17,248 bases of DNA, from NCBI GenBank assembly GCA_023451395.1, contig JAEXZL010000184.1, forward strand, positions 1 through 17,248, read 5' to 3'. The notes under the pieces were generated by a model, which was not told the origin of the DNA, ran no database searches, and worked only from the letters and a program-made list of their open reading frames with translations. This document shows, piece by piece, positions 1 through 8,668 of this stretch. The number at the start of each line of letters is the position of its first letter. Within the stretch, counting starts at the first letter, position 1. This stretch comes from Bacillota bacterium (GTDB lineage: Bacteria; Bacillota; Clostridia; Clostridiales; Clostridiaceae). The position numbers were made by a program, and so were the translations under genes.

Positions 1-1583
1 GTAATAGATTTAATACTCATAAGCATAAACGCAATCTGAAACATACGCCATTTATGCCTATCTTCACTCTTCTCATAATTTATATTTTTCAGTATTTCTT
101 CCAATTCTTCATCATAAGGATACCTATCTTTATTTGACGTTACTTCTTGTAATTTAATATGTTCCCTTTGCATAAACATTGATCTATTTGAAAGTTGGAA
201 TGCCATCCATGCTTTTTCATCAATAGTTAAAATATTTAACCCTTCGAGCATTCTATCACAGGAATAACTACAATTTGAAATATTTTTTAAAGCCTGTCTT
301 TTATATCGTTCTTGTAAACTTTCAATATTATCTTCTAATGTTTTAATCCAGTTTTTATATGATGTAACTATAGTATTTAATGCTTTTATTTTTTCTACCT
401 TTTCAATAGAATTAAAATCAGACAGATATTTCATTGAAAGAGCGTCTTCTATTATTCCTGAAGTTTTAGGCACTGAAAAATCCATTGGAGGAACTTCAAC
501 TTCTGGGAAAAAGTCAGTATAAATTTTTCCTTTTCCAAATTCATCTATACTCCAATTTGCAGAAGTGCCAAGTCCTGTTCCATATACTTTTTTATTTCGA
601 TATAGTAAAATAAGAGATTCTTCCTCTTCACTAAAATTTTCATCCATATTATGTTCTGAATACTCACTGAATAGAAATTTATTATCATTAGTGTCTATAG
701 TTACTACTGGTTGAAAAATACAGTTAACTCCTTTTGTTACTTCTTCAGTATCATTCACAAGCATGATTGTTATTGAATATATATCTTCCCTTATACATCT
801 TTTTAATGCTGTAACTTTTGCTGTTGTTCCATCTAATTCTTTATTATTATCAATATAACTAGATTGGGAAAAATCCAGCGATATTTTCATATTATGTGGA
901 ACTCTAATATATCCTCTATTTAACTGATCACATAGCTTATATGCATAATATAGTATATCTGACTGAAAGTCGGGTATAGTATTCGAATCTGCAATTCGTT
1001 TAATTTCTTTTTTTTGCACTTTAGTATTAAGTTTTAAACACTTATCTTTATCATCATATCTAAGTATTTGCTGCAATTGCTGTGGTATTATAAAATTTTC
1101 TGCATTATTTAAATAATATGGTATTCTGCAATCATTTATTGTTGTAGTTTTATAAGTTGCAAAAGAAACATTGCAAACCAATCTTTCCACTTCACCGTTT
1201 ACAATAAAAGTCACTCCCATGGATGAGGGTAAATTCTGTGAAGCAAGTCCAATTTCTTCATCTAAATTTTGTTCCTCTGCTTCAAAAAAACTTTTTTTAG
1301 TTTTCTTATCGCTATAATCTTCGTCATCTAAAAATTCTATTTCAAGATCCTCAAACTCTTTAGAGACTGTAGTCTCTACTCGTAAGCTTTCATCATTATC
1401 AGATTTAATTGTGTTATTCTGCGGAAACAATATACCAATTGAATATCTTACATCTGGAGAACTCGTTATTATCTCATGTTCTATATCTGGAATTAAATTC
1501 TCTGAACCAGGTCCAAGTAACTCATCTTTAATATTACTTATATATTCATTTCGAATACCTATCATCTCATATTTTATACTCAT
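1..1583 (-). CDS. drmA: DISARM helicase-related protein DrmA, N-terminal part (runs off the left edge)
   Basis: I translated this frame directly: it is open from an ATG at 1583 to the window edge, about 527 codons. The first residues contain IRNEYISNIKDELLGPGSE, and around residue 128 there is LPSSMGVTFIV. Both resemble the N-terminal signatures I associate with the DISARM helicase DrmA (a basic/acidic opening ending in ELxGPG, then an SSMG segment). DrmA proteins are usually well over 1000 residues, so the SF2 helicase motifs should lie beyond the edge and cannot be seen here. An AGGAGG site overlaps the drmE stop codon, with an 11-bp intergenic gap, so the two genes are almost certainly cotranscribed and translationally coupled. 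In DISARM, DrmA acts with DrmB as the core DNA-engaging complex against incoming phage DNA. The family call rests on remembered signatures and on the drmE neighbour; the helicase activity is not visible. Confidence 0.75.
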   Translation of the reverse strand, partial: MSIKYEMIGIRNEYISNIKDELLGPGSENLIPDIEHEIITSSPDVRYSIGILFPQNNTIKSDNDESLRVETTVSKEFEDLEIEFLDDEDYSDKKTKKSFFEAEEQNLDEEIGLASQNLPSSMGVTFIVNGEVERLVCNVSFATYKTTTINDCRIPYYLNNAENFIIPQQLQQILRYDDKDKCLKLNTKVQKKEIKRIADSNTIPDFQSDILYYAYKLCDQLNRGYIRVPHNMKISLDFSQSSYIDNNKELDGTTAKVTALKRCIREDIYSITIMLVNDTEEVTKGVNCIFQPVVTIDTNDNKFLFSEYSEHNMDENFSEEEESLILLYRNKKVYGTGLGTSANWSIDEFGKGKIYTDFFPEVEVPPMDFSVPKTSGIIEDALSMKYLSDFNSIEKVEKIKALNTIVTSYKNWIKTLEDNIESLQERYKRQALKNISNCSYSCDRMLEGLNILTIDEKAWMAFQLSNRSMFMQREHIKLQEVTSNKDRYPYDEELEEILKNINYEKSEDRHKWRMFQIAFMLMSIKSI

Positions 1584-1594
1584 TAAATATCCTC

Positions 1595-4210
1595 CTATAA
1601 TATTAAAGGTCTGTTAACCATATTTACATTAATATAGAAATCTTTTACCTCAGAAATACTTTCAAGTTGTAATGTTATAGCTAAGTTTTCAATACCTTCC
1701 CATATGGTTTTTAACATCATGTCACTATCGGGCATGATACCTCTAAGCTTAGATATTATAGCCTTTCCAATCATCTTAAGAATTTTAGTCCTCAGATTTC
1801 GAATCAATTCACAGGCAATATAGTAATCTTTAGGATTTTTTAGCATACGCTCATCTTTTGTCATTTCAGCAATTTTTATAAATACATTTTCTTCTTTTGG
1901 CCCTACTATATGCATATCTTCATCAAGCCATGTTCGTAAAGTAACCTCGTGTCTAAAACACTCATAGTTTTCTAATTGTATTGATAAACCTTTAAATGTA
2001 AGATTGTTTATCCTCATATAATTTCTTAATACATCTTTCCAATATTTATACATTTCATATGCGTTTTGCATATCTTTATCCAACAAGTTTTTCTCTATTA
2101 ATTCCCTTAGCGTCTTATCCACAATATCTTTGTCTATTACAGAGCCATTGGCAAAAACCAATGTATCTCCTTGCAATAACTCCTCGATAGGCACTTCTTT
2201 CACATCTTCGGCTAAACGGTCAAACACATATGCTTTATATCCCTTAGTAAAAAGCACTTTTTCACCATCCACAAATGTTCCAATCATTTCGACCTTGGAA
2301 GTTGTTACTCCAGAGCTTGCATAACTTCTATTAATAAAGTCTAGTACTTCTTTCTCTTTTAGGTTATTTATATATGAATTAAGTTCGTTTTCAATACTAT
2401 AAATTAGCTTAATATCATCTTCTATTTGACACTTTTCTTCTGATTCATATTCGGTTATAGAGTTATCTTCCTCCATCAGTTTTTCATAACTATAATTATT
2501 ATTGTTTAAAAACAATTCTTCTTTTTCAGCAAATTGTTTGTTTGCATTGAATATATTCATTTCATAATCATAAATTAAAACCGAAATTAGAGGGGCCGCA
2601 ATACATCTAAAAGGATTGAACTTATTACCCTTGTAATTCCCCATGACAATTATTTCATCATATAAAGTTGTATTATCAAATCTATTTGTAGTAAATATGC
2701 TCATTTTGTTATCTCGTAATCTTTTATTATAGTACTCATCTTGTAGTAAAATATCAATATAATATGCTTTTGGTACTATTAAAGCGTATTTCTTTTTAGG
2801 ATTATTAAGTATTATTTTGTCAAGATACTCTTTTTTTCTAGAATTATAATATAAATCAGAATACAATTTCTTCAAAAATACAACAATAAGATTAGCACGT
2901 TCTCTATATTCTTCTGAAAAACAATTGCTTAAGTATTCTAATTCCTCAATTTGTTTTTTAGGTGACAGAATTGGTATCTTTCCACATTCGATTAAGCTTT
3001 CCAAATCACATATTTGAAAAATAGCAGTACTAAATAAATTAATTAATGAAAATGCTCTGATAATAAAAAAGTCCTTATTATCACCTAAGTCCTGCGACTG
3101 TTTTAGGCTAAGTAGATATCTCTTAACTTTATTATTTTCATTCCATTCAACATTGTCTTCAATAATAAGTGGACTGACATTTTTACGAATAACAGAATCC
3201 ACCTGTGTTCTTAATTCTTGTGTATATGAATTATTTGCAACTATAGATAAAGAACCTTGCTTTAATAATGCTTTAGTGCAGGCAAATCTCTTTATCTTTT
3301 CATATTCCTTAAATATTGAGCACCTATTATTTGAGTCTATATGATATGACAAAAAGACATATTTAATTGACCTTCTATTAATTAGTTCTGGTATCTCAGT
3401 CATACCTTTATTAATAGCATCAGAACCAAATATATTTAAACCTATAGCCTTACTTCCACTTTTATCAATTAATAGATCCCTGGCTACTGATACCTTCCCT
3501 GTTACCTTTAATACAGGCTCCGAATTGCCTCGATTCCATCTATACTTATATTGTCCATTTTCGGTAAAATAGGTAGCTGTGATTATTTCTAATAAGTGTA
3601 TTACCTTATCATCAAATAATAGAGTTGTATTATTTAGTATTCTGTCTGAGAGAGTACGGGGCATAACAATAATGACGCTCGTATCATATGCCGTTGGAAT
3701 ATTTTCCTGAGGACATTGTAGTACATCTTGTACGAATTCAGCTCTTTTTTTATGAGACCTTATCAGAGTTTTGTCTATTTCTTCATCATATAATTCTATC
3801 TTATGGCGTAGATTAGGAGGCACGGATGTTTTTAAGGTATTGTTACTTTTTTTCAGAATCACATACTCATTTGTTTGACCAAAATAATTTGTAATTACAT
3901 TAGTACCATTATAATAATACTTCTCTCCATTATATAAGACTCTATCCCCAATATTAATTTGTAGCAAAATATCTTCGTCTGAAACGCTGCAAAACAATAT
4001 ATTGCTTAAAGCTGACAATACTACTAAGGCAACGTCATAGCAAATAGAACCAGTGTGTAAAAATACACCTACATTATGCTTCTCTTCTGCAAATGAATTT
4101 GAAAAAAAACGAGCGAGAGCAATCATTAAATATTCCTTAGAAATAATTTTCCCTTCAAAAGATATATTGCATTTATCAATAATCTTGTTCATTTCAATCT
4201 CTAAATTCAT
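1595..4210 (-). CDS. drmE: DISARM class 2 protein DrmE
   Basis: An 871-residue protein starting at an ATG with a GGGGG-type ribosome-binding site 4 to 9 bases upstream. The N-terminal segment (about residues 48-95: GVFLHTGSICYDVALVVLSA, then a GDRVLYNG element) matches what I recall of DrmE, the subunit that distinguishes class 2 DISARM. Its position immediately upstream of a drmA-like gene is the class 2 order (drmE-drmA-drmB-drmC with methylase drmMII). DrmE has no assigned biochemical activity. I see no Walker A motif, signal peptide or membrane segment. Residues about 520-600 (KKYALIVPKAYYIDILL, later YDEIIVMGNYKG and LIYDYE) look like alternating beta-alpha units and could be a nucleotide-motif-free helicase-like fold; that is inference. 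Base composition looks more AT-rich than the metabolic operon to the right, as is common for transferred defence genes. Confidence 0.75.
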   Translation of the reverse strand: MNLEIEMNKIIDKCNISFEGKIISKEYLMIALARFFSNSFAEEKHNVGVFLHTGSICYDVALVVLSALSNILFCSVSDEDILLQINIGDRVLYNGEKYYYNGTNVITNYFGQTNEYVILKKSNNTLKTSVPPNLRHKIELYDEEIDKTLIRSHKKRAEFVQDVLQCPQENIPTAYDTSVIIVMPRTLSDRILNNTTLLFDDKVIHLLEIITATYFTENGQYKYRWNRGNSEPVLKVTGKVSVARDLLIDKSGSKAIGLNIFGSDAINKGMTEIPELINRRSIKYVFLSYHIDSNNRCSIFKEYEKIKRFACTKALLKQGSLSIVANNSYTQELRTQVDSVIRKNVSPLIIEDNVEWNENNKVKRYLLSLKQSQDLGDNKDFFIIRAFSLINLFSTAIFQICDLESLIECGKIPILSPKKQIEELEYLSNCFSEEYRERANLIVVFLKKLYSDLYYNSRKKEYLDKIILNNPKKKYALIVPKAYYIDILLQDEYYNKRLRDNKMSIFTTNRFDNTTLYDEIIVMGNYKGNKFNPFRCIAAPLISVLIYDYEMNIFNANKQFAEKEELFLNNNNYSYEKLMEEDNSITEYESEEKCQIEDDIKLIYSIENELNSYINNLKEKEVLDFINRSYASSGVTTSKVEMIGTFVDGEKVLFTKGYKAYVFDRLAEDVKEVPIEELLQGDTLVFANGSVIDKDIVDKTLRELIEKNLLDKDMQNAYEMYKYWKDVLRNYMRINNLTFKGLSIQLENYECFRHEVTLRTWLDEDMHIVGPKEENVFIKIAEMTKDERMLKNPKDYYIACELIRNLRTKILKMIGKAIISKLRGIMPDSDMMLKTIWEGIENLAITLQLESISEVKDFYINVNMVNRPLIL

Positions 4211-4384
4211 TATTAACCCCCTTGAATATATAAAAGTTATCTAGTAGAAAAGATAATTGTTAAGTGCATTTTTTAAATAATATGTGAACTAATATAAATA
4301 ATTGTATCATATTTTATATTGTAATATATATATATATTTACATAATTTCTCAAAATTAGCGATTTAAGTATCCCACCTTGGATT

Positions 4385-4546
4385 TACAACTTTTTCTAAA
4401 AAATATTATTAAAAATACTTTTCAATAGCACTGTAACTTCAATCCAACTTCCCTTATCCACATTCATTTTGCTCTTCAGCCAAAATCTCATTTTGTTTCT
4501 AATAAAATTTTAAAAAGTATATTTTTCGAATGAAAATATACTTTTT
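4385..4546. repeat. Possible dispersed intergenic repeat with long AT hairpin and mini-ORF remnant
   Basis: At 4512-4546 a 35-base element forms a 14-bp perfect stem plus one G-T pair around a 5-base loop (arms AAAAAGTATATTTT and AAAATATACTTTTT). Immediately on the drm side, the minus strand encodes a 31-codon ORF at 4491-4396 beginning MRFWLKSKMNVDKGSW, and the overlapping frame reads NEILAEEQNECG before a stop. Both short peptides look familiar to me as fragments that recur in clostridial intergenic regions, so this may be one copy of a dispersed short repeat or the worn end of a mobile element. Only one copy lies in this window. The hairpin could equally be a bidirectional terminator separating the two regions. 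Confidence 0.35.
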
Positions 4547-4941
4547 ATCATCAGTCTTAATTTCACATTACTGTAAGGTTACTTCTAACTCATATTTTAT
4601 TTATAAATTTACAGCGCGTATGATTTTAAGATATATTAATATCTGTTATTGACTAGAAAATGAATTAATATAGTAATATTTATTCTCTCTAACAATTAAT
4701 ACAATTTACCAAAAATAAGTAATTAAAAATAATAATATAGTTGTTATATAAATATTCAAGTAATAGTAAGAAATACAGAGGTCACAAATGAAAGCAATTT
4801 CATGTGCAAAACTTATAATACTATAATTGAATGAGGTTATTATAGATTTAGGCACAGCTTTTTTAGAACAGTATTAGCAGAAGTTTCTATTACCATAAGC
4901 TCATCAAGTTAATCATAATAGTGAAAAGATAAAATTGTCTC

Positions 4942-4974
4942 TCATATAAAAAAATGCCGTCTTTCAACGGCATT
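4942..4974 (-). terminator. Intrinsic terminator of the kdgT-larA-glxK-dtnK-pdxA2 operon
   Basis: On the minus strand the 8-bp stem AATGCCGT/ACGGCATT with a 6-base loop is followed by seven consecutive T residues. It lies about 180 bases past the pdxA2 stop codon and nothing else on this strand ends here. On the plus strand the downstream T-run is weak, so minus-strand use is favoured. Confidence 0.8.
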
Positions 4975-5151
4975 ATATAACTTTTTAACATTTAACAGTT
5001 ATCTGGAAGTTACAGTTACTATAGCAGTAACTAAAACAGATAATCAAGTTTCCTATCATCCTGTTGATTCGTAATCTACTTTATTAGAAAATATTATAAT
5101 ATTTCCGATTCCAAAATATTATGTTTTTATGAAGAGTGATAGAGAATAATC

Positions 5152-6120
5152 CTACACCAACATTCTCCCCATCTCAATAGCCTTCAACATACTCTCTTCA
5201 CTAGCTATCATCTTGCCAGCTATATCAAATGCTGTACCATGGTCTACGGAGGTTCTTACTACATCTAGTCCTACTGTGATGTTTACCCCGCTATCAAAGG
5301 CTAATAGCTTTAATGGGATATGTCCTTGGTCGTGATAATGAACTACAACCATGTCATATTCTCCCTTAAGAGCTTTTAAAAATACTGTGTCAGGTGCAAC
5401 TGGTCCTGATACATTTATTCCTTCAGCTTTACAGGCTGCTATTGCAGGCTCTATTTCTTCTATTTCTTCTCTTCCAAAGATTCCACCTTCACCGCTGTGG
5501 GGATTTAAGCCTGCTACAGCTATTTTAGGTGATTCATATCCGGATTTTTTTAGGGTTTTATCTGCTAGATGTATTACCTCCATTACTCTTTCCTTCTTAA
5601 CTCTATTGCAGGCTTCTCTTAGGGCAACATGAGTGGAGGTGTGAATAACCCTTAACTTGTCACTCCAAAGAACCATGGCATAGGAATCCCCTCCGCTAAG
5701 GTCAGCAAAGATTTCTGTATGGCCGGCATACTTATAACCTGCAAGGTGGAGAGCTTCCTTATTTAAAGGAGCTGTTACTACAGAAGAAATCTTTCCTTCC
5801 ATTGCATATTCAATGGATGTCTTAACATAAATGAAAGCGCATTCCCCTCCTAAAGAGGTAACCTGTCCAACAACAAGATTCTTAAGATCTATTGGACGAG
5901 GGTCTATTACATTAAGAAAGCCCTCCTTAAAATCCTCTGAGTTTTCAATTTTCCTTATAGGAATTTCCAGCTTAAATTCATCATTATATTTATTTAACAA
6001 ATCATAGTTTCCAAAGATAATTGTATCTTCCATGATTTTTCTATTACTTTTAACAGCCTTTAAGATTACCTCAGCACCTATTCCGCAGGGGTCTCCCATA
6101 GTTATTCCTGTATATTTCAT
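5152..6120 (-). CDS. pdxA2: PdxA2-type 4-phospho-acid-sugar dehydrogenase (4-hydroxythreonine-4-phosphate dehydrogenase family)
   Basis: A 322-residue PdxA-family enzyme of normal length. The start MKYTGITMGDPCGIGAEV is the family opening. The divalent-metal histidines are present in GHTE (H134) and YHDQGH (H263, H267), with further family motifs GLNPHSGE (205-211) and SVDHGTAFDIAG (291-302). PdxA itself oxidises 4-phosphohydroxythreonine for pyridoxal phosphate. The PdxA2 branch, found beside DUF1537 kinases, oxidises 4-phospho-D-threonate or 4-phospho-D-erythronate at C3, and decarboxylation yields dihydroxyacetone phosphate. Here the gene starts one base after the stop of a DUF1537 kinase, and its AAGGAGG site lies inside that gene's last codons. 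That coupling strongly favours the catabolic role over vitamin B6 synthesis. It is the last gene of the operon. The exact substrate stereochemistry cannot be read from the sequence. Confidence 0.88.
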   Translation of the reverse strand: MKYTGITMGDPCGIGAEVILKAVKSNRKIMEDTIIFGNYDLLNKYNDEFKLEIPIRKIENSEDFKEGFLNVIDPRPIDLKNLVVGQVTSLGGECAFIYVKTSIEYAMEGKISSVVTAPLNKEALHLAGYKYAGHTEIFADLSGGDSYAMVLWSDKLRVIHTSTHVALREACNRVKKERVMEVIHLADKTLKKSGYESPKIAVAGLNPHSGEGGIFGREEIEEIEPAIAACKAEGINVSGPVAPDTVFLKALKGEYDMVVVHYHDQGHIPLKLLAFDSGVNITVGLDVVRTSVDHGTAFDIAGKMIASEESMLKAIEMGRMLV

Positions 6121-6121
6121 T

Positions 6122-7360
6122 TTATACCTCCTTTAGTTTTCTTAAAGAATAATGGATTGCATCTTCTCCTCCAAAGGCTCCAGCTTTTGTGATTACTTTT
6201 AAGCCATTAAAGGGGCCACCTGTAAGAGTCATTATAGGAATTCCTATGGCAACCTCTCCTAATATATTAGATCCTTGAGCCTGTACCTTTCTAAAAAAGC
6301 CTATGGCTGTATCTCCTCCTGTGAGAAATATTCCTGATACCTTTACCTGCTGTAAAATTTCTTCTCCTAAGGTTCCTATAAATCTTTGAGTTAAATCTGC
6401 AGCTTCTTGAATATCCATTTTTATTTTTTTGCAAAGGTCGAGAGTTTTTTCATAAGCCTCATTATCATAGGAAGCAGAGGAAAGTACTATTGTATCCCTT
6501 CCAGCTCTTAAATGCTCCAAGGCTTCCTGGGTATATTCCTTTCCCTTAACAGTTCCCTCTATAAGTGCTGGTATATCTACCTTAACTAACTTAGCACCCT
6601 TACTTTCTGCATACTTAACCTGCTTACGAGTAACAGAGCTAATGCTTGCTATAAGAGATAATACTGGATCTGTGCTTTTTTGAAGCTCCATAATATTATC
6701 TGCTAGAGCTGCACTACCTACCCATAAGACTCTTTTACCTGTAGCCATAGAAGCCCTAATTATTTCCTTTATATGATCATTTTCCATCGCATCAAAGGAA
6801 AATACTCTTCCTTTAGATAAATCAATATTTCCTGATTCTACTTCTTCTAGTGATACATGAATAACTTCCTCTTGAAATGCTCCTTTGAGAATTTCCTGAA
6901 GCCTATCCTCTTTCACTGGAGTTTTAGGATCTCGTCCCATCTCAGTTAAGGTAATTGGAGTTCCTTGTAATCTGTGTACTCCTTTAAGAGTAGTTCTTCC
7001 TAGGTCTGGAAGCGCAGGGGCAAAAATAATCAATTCACTTTTATAAAGATCATCAATAGCTTTTATCTCCACAGCTACATTTCCTCTTAAGGTTGAGTCC
7101 ACCTTTTTTATTACAAAGCTAAAAGAGCTAAAATCAATCTCTTTTAATGTATTAGCTATGGTTGAATAGGCTTCATCGCCCGGAAGTCCTCTAGATTCAG
7201 TGTCAATGACTAAAGCTTTAGATGAATCCTTCTCCATATAGAAATCCTGAAATCCCAAGGATGAGAGGAATACCTGGGTAGCTATTCCCCTTCTCTTAAG
7301 CTGTACTCCTGTATCATTGGCACCGGTAAAATCGTCAGCTATAATTAAATATCTGCTCAC
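6122..7360 (-). CDS. dtnK: DUF1537 four-carbon acid sugar kinase (DtnK/OtnK family)
   Basis: A 412-residue kinase with both halves of the family: an N-terminal substrate domain (IIADDFTGANDTGVQL, residues 6-21; KKVDSTLRGN, 85-94; FAPALPDLGRTT, 113-124) and a C-terminal nucleotide domain (GIFLTGGDTA, 343-352; LTGGPFNG, 379-386; GAFGGEDA, 394-401). Established members phosphorylate the 4-OH of D-threonate, D-erythronate or L-threonate with ATP. Pairing with a PdxA2 enzyme rather than with an aldolase points to the D-threonate/D-erythronate type, but that choice is inference. The start is GTG at 7360, six bases after GGAGG; the ATG just upstream is out of frame and meets a stop quickly. A 143-bp gap containing a long hairpin separates it from glycerate kinase, so expression within the operon may be stepped. 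Confidence 0.88.
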   Translation of the reverse strand: MSRYLIIADDFTGANDTGVQLKRRGIATQVFLSSLGFQDFYMEKDSSKALVIDTESRGLPGDEAYSTIANTLKEIDFSSFSFVIKKVDSTLRGNVAVEIKAIDDLYKSELIIFAPALPDLGRTTLKGVHRLQGTPITLTEMGRDPKTPVKEDRLQEILKGAFQEEVIHVSLEEVESGNIDLSKGRVFSFDAMENDHIKEIIRASMATGKRVLWVGSAALADNIMELQKSTDPVLSLIASISSVTRKQVKYAESKGAKLVKVDIPALIEGTVKGKEYTQEALEHLRAGRDTIVLSSASYDNEAYEKTLDLCKKIKMDIQEAADLTQRFIGTLGEEILQQVKVSGIFLTGGDTAIGFFRKVQAQGSNILGEVAIGIPIMTLTGGPFNGLKVITKAGAFGGEDAIHYSLRKLKEV

Positions 7361-7403
7361 TCATTTCCTCCTTTTTTCTTATTCACTTGACTTTAAACCT
7401 ATT

Positions 7404-7470
7404 TAATAAATCAATAAATGCGCTCTTATATTTAAGCTCTATTTTTCATAGCCTTAATTAAGCAGCGCAT
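7404..7470 (-). terminator. Intra-operon hairpin between glycerate kinase and the acid-sugar kinase
   Basis: Read on the minus strand, ATGCGCT and AGCGCAT (7470-7464 and 7424-7418) form a perfect 7-bp outer stem. The 39 bases between them fold further with small bulges (CTTA/TAAG, ATT/AAT, AAG/CTT, CTAT/ATAG) around a GAAAA loop, and the sequence after the hairpin is T-rich (TTTATTGATTTATT). It starts 33 bases after the glxK stop. A partial terminator, an RNA processing site or a 3'-end stabiliser would all fit. Confidence 0.45.
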
Positions 7471-7503
7471 CTAAAGAAATATTTATAACATTTGCCTAAA
7501 GGT

Positions 7504-8637
7504 TTATCTTATACTCTTTATCAATCTTAAAATATTATTCACAGCAAAGGTTAGGTTTTCATAACTTTTATGCCTGCTTATCTGAAAATCCTCTGGGAGT
7601 CTGTTGATGGTGAAAATTGAGGTTACTCCCATATCATAAGCTTCCTCGATATTATAATCAGCACCTCCAGCAATAACTGTAACTGGTACTCCTAAGGACT
7701 TAGCTCTTCTAGCTACACCAATTACCACCTTACCTCTAAGGCTCTGAGTATCTATCTTACCTTCACCAGTAAATATCATGTCTGCCTGGTTTATAAGCTC
7801 TGTGAATTTTACAGTATCTAAAACCGTTTCTATACCCATCTGCAGCTTTGAATCAAAGAAAGCTATCATACCAGCTCCCATGGCACCAGCTGCTCCGGTG
7901 CCAGGCACCAGAGATAATTCCTTATTTAAATCCTTATTAATTACCTCTGCCAGGTGCTTTACTCCTTCATCTAGATAAAGAACCATTTCTGGGTCAGCTC
8001 CCTTTTGAGGTCCAAAGATATGGGATGCTCCTGTTGGCCCGTACATAGGATTGTCAATATCACACATGGTGACTATTTCTATTCCCTGAAGCTCCTTAGC
8101 TCTTTCAGAAGTGTCTATCTTAGTAATTCTATGAAGGGTTCCTCCTGTAGGTACAAAGGCTTCTCCCTCTTCATTGAAAAACTTCACTCCGCAGGCAGCA
8201 GCTGCTCCACAGCCTCCGTCATTGGTGCTGCTTCCGCCAAGGCCAACGATTATCCTTTTAACTCCAGACTTTGCTGCTTCTAAGATAAGTTGTCCTACTC
8301 CATAGGTGGTAGTAAGCCTTGGGTCCTTTCTATCTTCTACCAAGGGAAGTCCTGCACAGGCTGCCATTTCAATTACAGCGGTTTTCCCTTGGTCTATAAT
8401 TCCATAGAAAGCCTCCATATCTTCAAAATATGGATTTTTAACTGATACTTTTACCTTTTCTCCTCCTAAGGCTGTAAGGAAGCAATCAACGCTGCCCTCA
8501 CCTCCATCAGCTACTGGCACCTTTATAACCTGACACTGAGGAAAATTTGCTATTACCTGTTTCTCAATTATATTGCATATTTCAGTAGAGCTTAATGTGC
8601 CCTTAAAGGAGTCAGGAATTAGAACAACCTTCTTCAT
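7504..8637 (-). CDS. glxK: Glycerate kinase, GlxK/GarK family
   Basis: A 377-residue protein of the type 1 glycerate kinase family, complete and of standard length. Visible signatures are IPDSFKGTLSS (7-17), VADGGEG (42-48), GLGGSSTNDGG (132-142), GTGAAGAMGAG (246-256) and FTGEGKIDTQSLRGK (289-303). The family phosphorylates D-glycerate with ATP; members of this GlxK/GarK branch produce 2-phosphoglycerate, which enters lower glycolysis. The gene lies between larA (31 bp upstream) and the DUF1537 kinase. One possible reason for its presence is that a hydroxy-acid racemase would let L-glycerate enter as D-glycerate. A second is that glycerate is a side product of the same carbon source. Start ATG with GAGGTG seven bases upstream. 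Confidence 0.93.
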   Translation of the reverse strand: MKKVVLIPDSFKGTLSSTEICNIIEKQVIANFPQCQVIKVPVADGGEGSVDCFLTALGGEKVKVSVKNPYFEDMEAFYGIIDQGKTAVIEMAACAGLPLVEDRKDPRLTTTYGVGQLILEAAKSGVKRIIVGLGGSSTNDGGCGAAAACGVKFFNEEGEAFVPTGGTLHRITKIDTSERAKELQGIEIVTMCDIDNPMYGPTGASHIFGPQKGADPEMVLYLDEGVKHLAEVINKDLNKELSLVPGTGAAGAMGAGMIAFFDSKLQMGIETVLDTVKFTELINQADMIFTGEGKIDTQSLRGKVVIGVARRAKSLGVPVTVIAGGADYNIEEAYDMGVTSIFTINRLPEDFQISRHKSYENLTFAVNNILRLIKSIR

Positions 8638-8668
8638 TTTTACACACCTCTTTATATATACAAATTCT

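Larger units (their letters stand above)
4211..5151. other. 940-bp AT-rich intergenic region between DISARM and the sugar-acid operon
   Basis: No convincing gene is present on either strand. The left part (4211-4340) must carry the drmE promoter; it is a run of A/T-rich sequence with several TATAAT-like hexamers (for example TACAAT near 4305) but no clear -35 partner, so I do not assign one. The middle (about 4385-4546) holds a possible dispersed repeat with a strong hairpin. Around 4788-4910 the plus strand has only short frames interrupted by stops. The right part (4942-4974) is the terminator of the operon ending at 5152. A 7-bp inverted repeat AGTTACT/AGTAACT sits at 5014-5032 and has no assigned role. 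Confidence 0.7.

Noticed and set aside
4396..4491. 31-codon minus-strand ORF beginning MRFWLKSKMNV as a small gene
   Set aside because: No ribosome-binding site, an overlapping frame is equally gene-like, and it lies in a probable repeat; kept only as part of the repeat entry.
5014..5032. Inverted repeat AGTTACT/AGTAACT as a second terminator
   Set aside because: Short AT-rich stem with no following T-run on either strand; the terminator at 4942-4974 is much better.
5152..6120. Vitamin B6 biosynthetic PdxA
   Set aside because: It is coupled to a DUF1537 kinase in a catabolic operon and no other pyridoxal phosphate genes are present, so the PdxA2 role is more likely.
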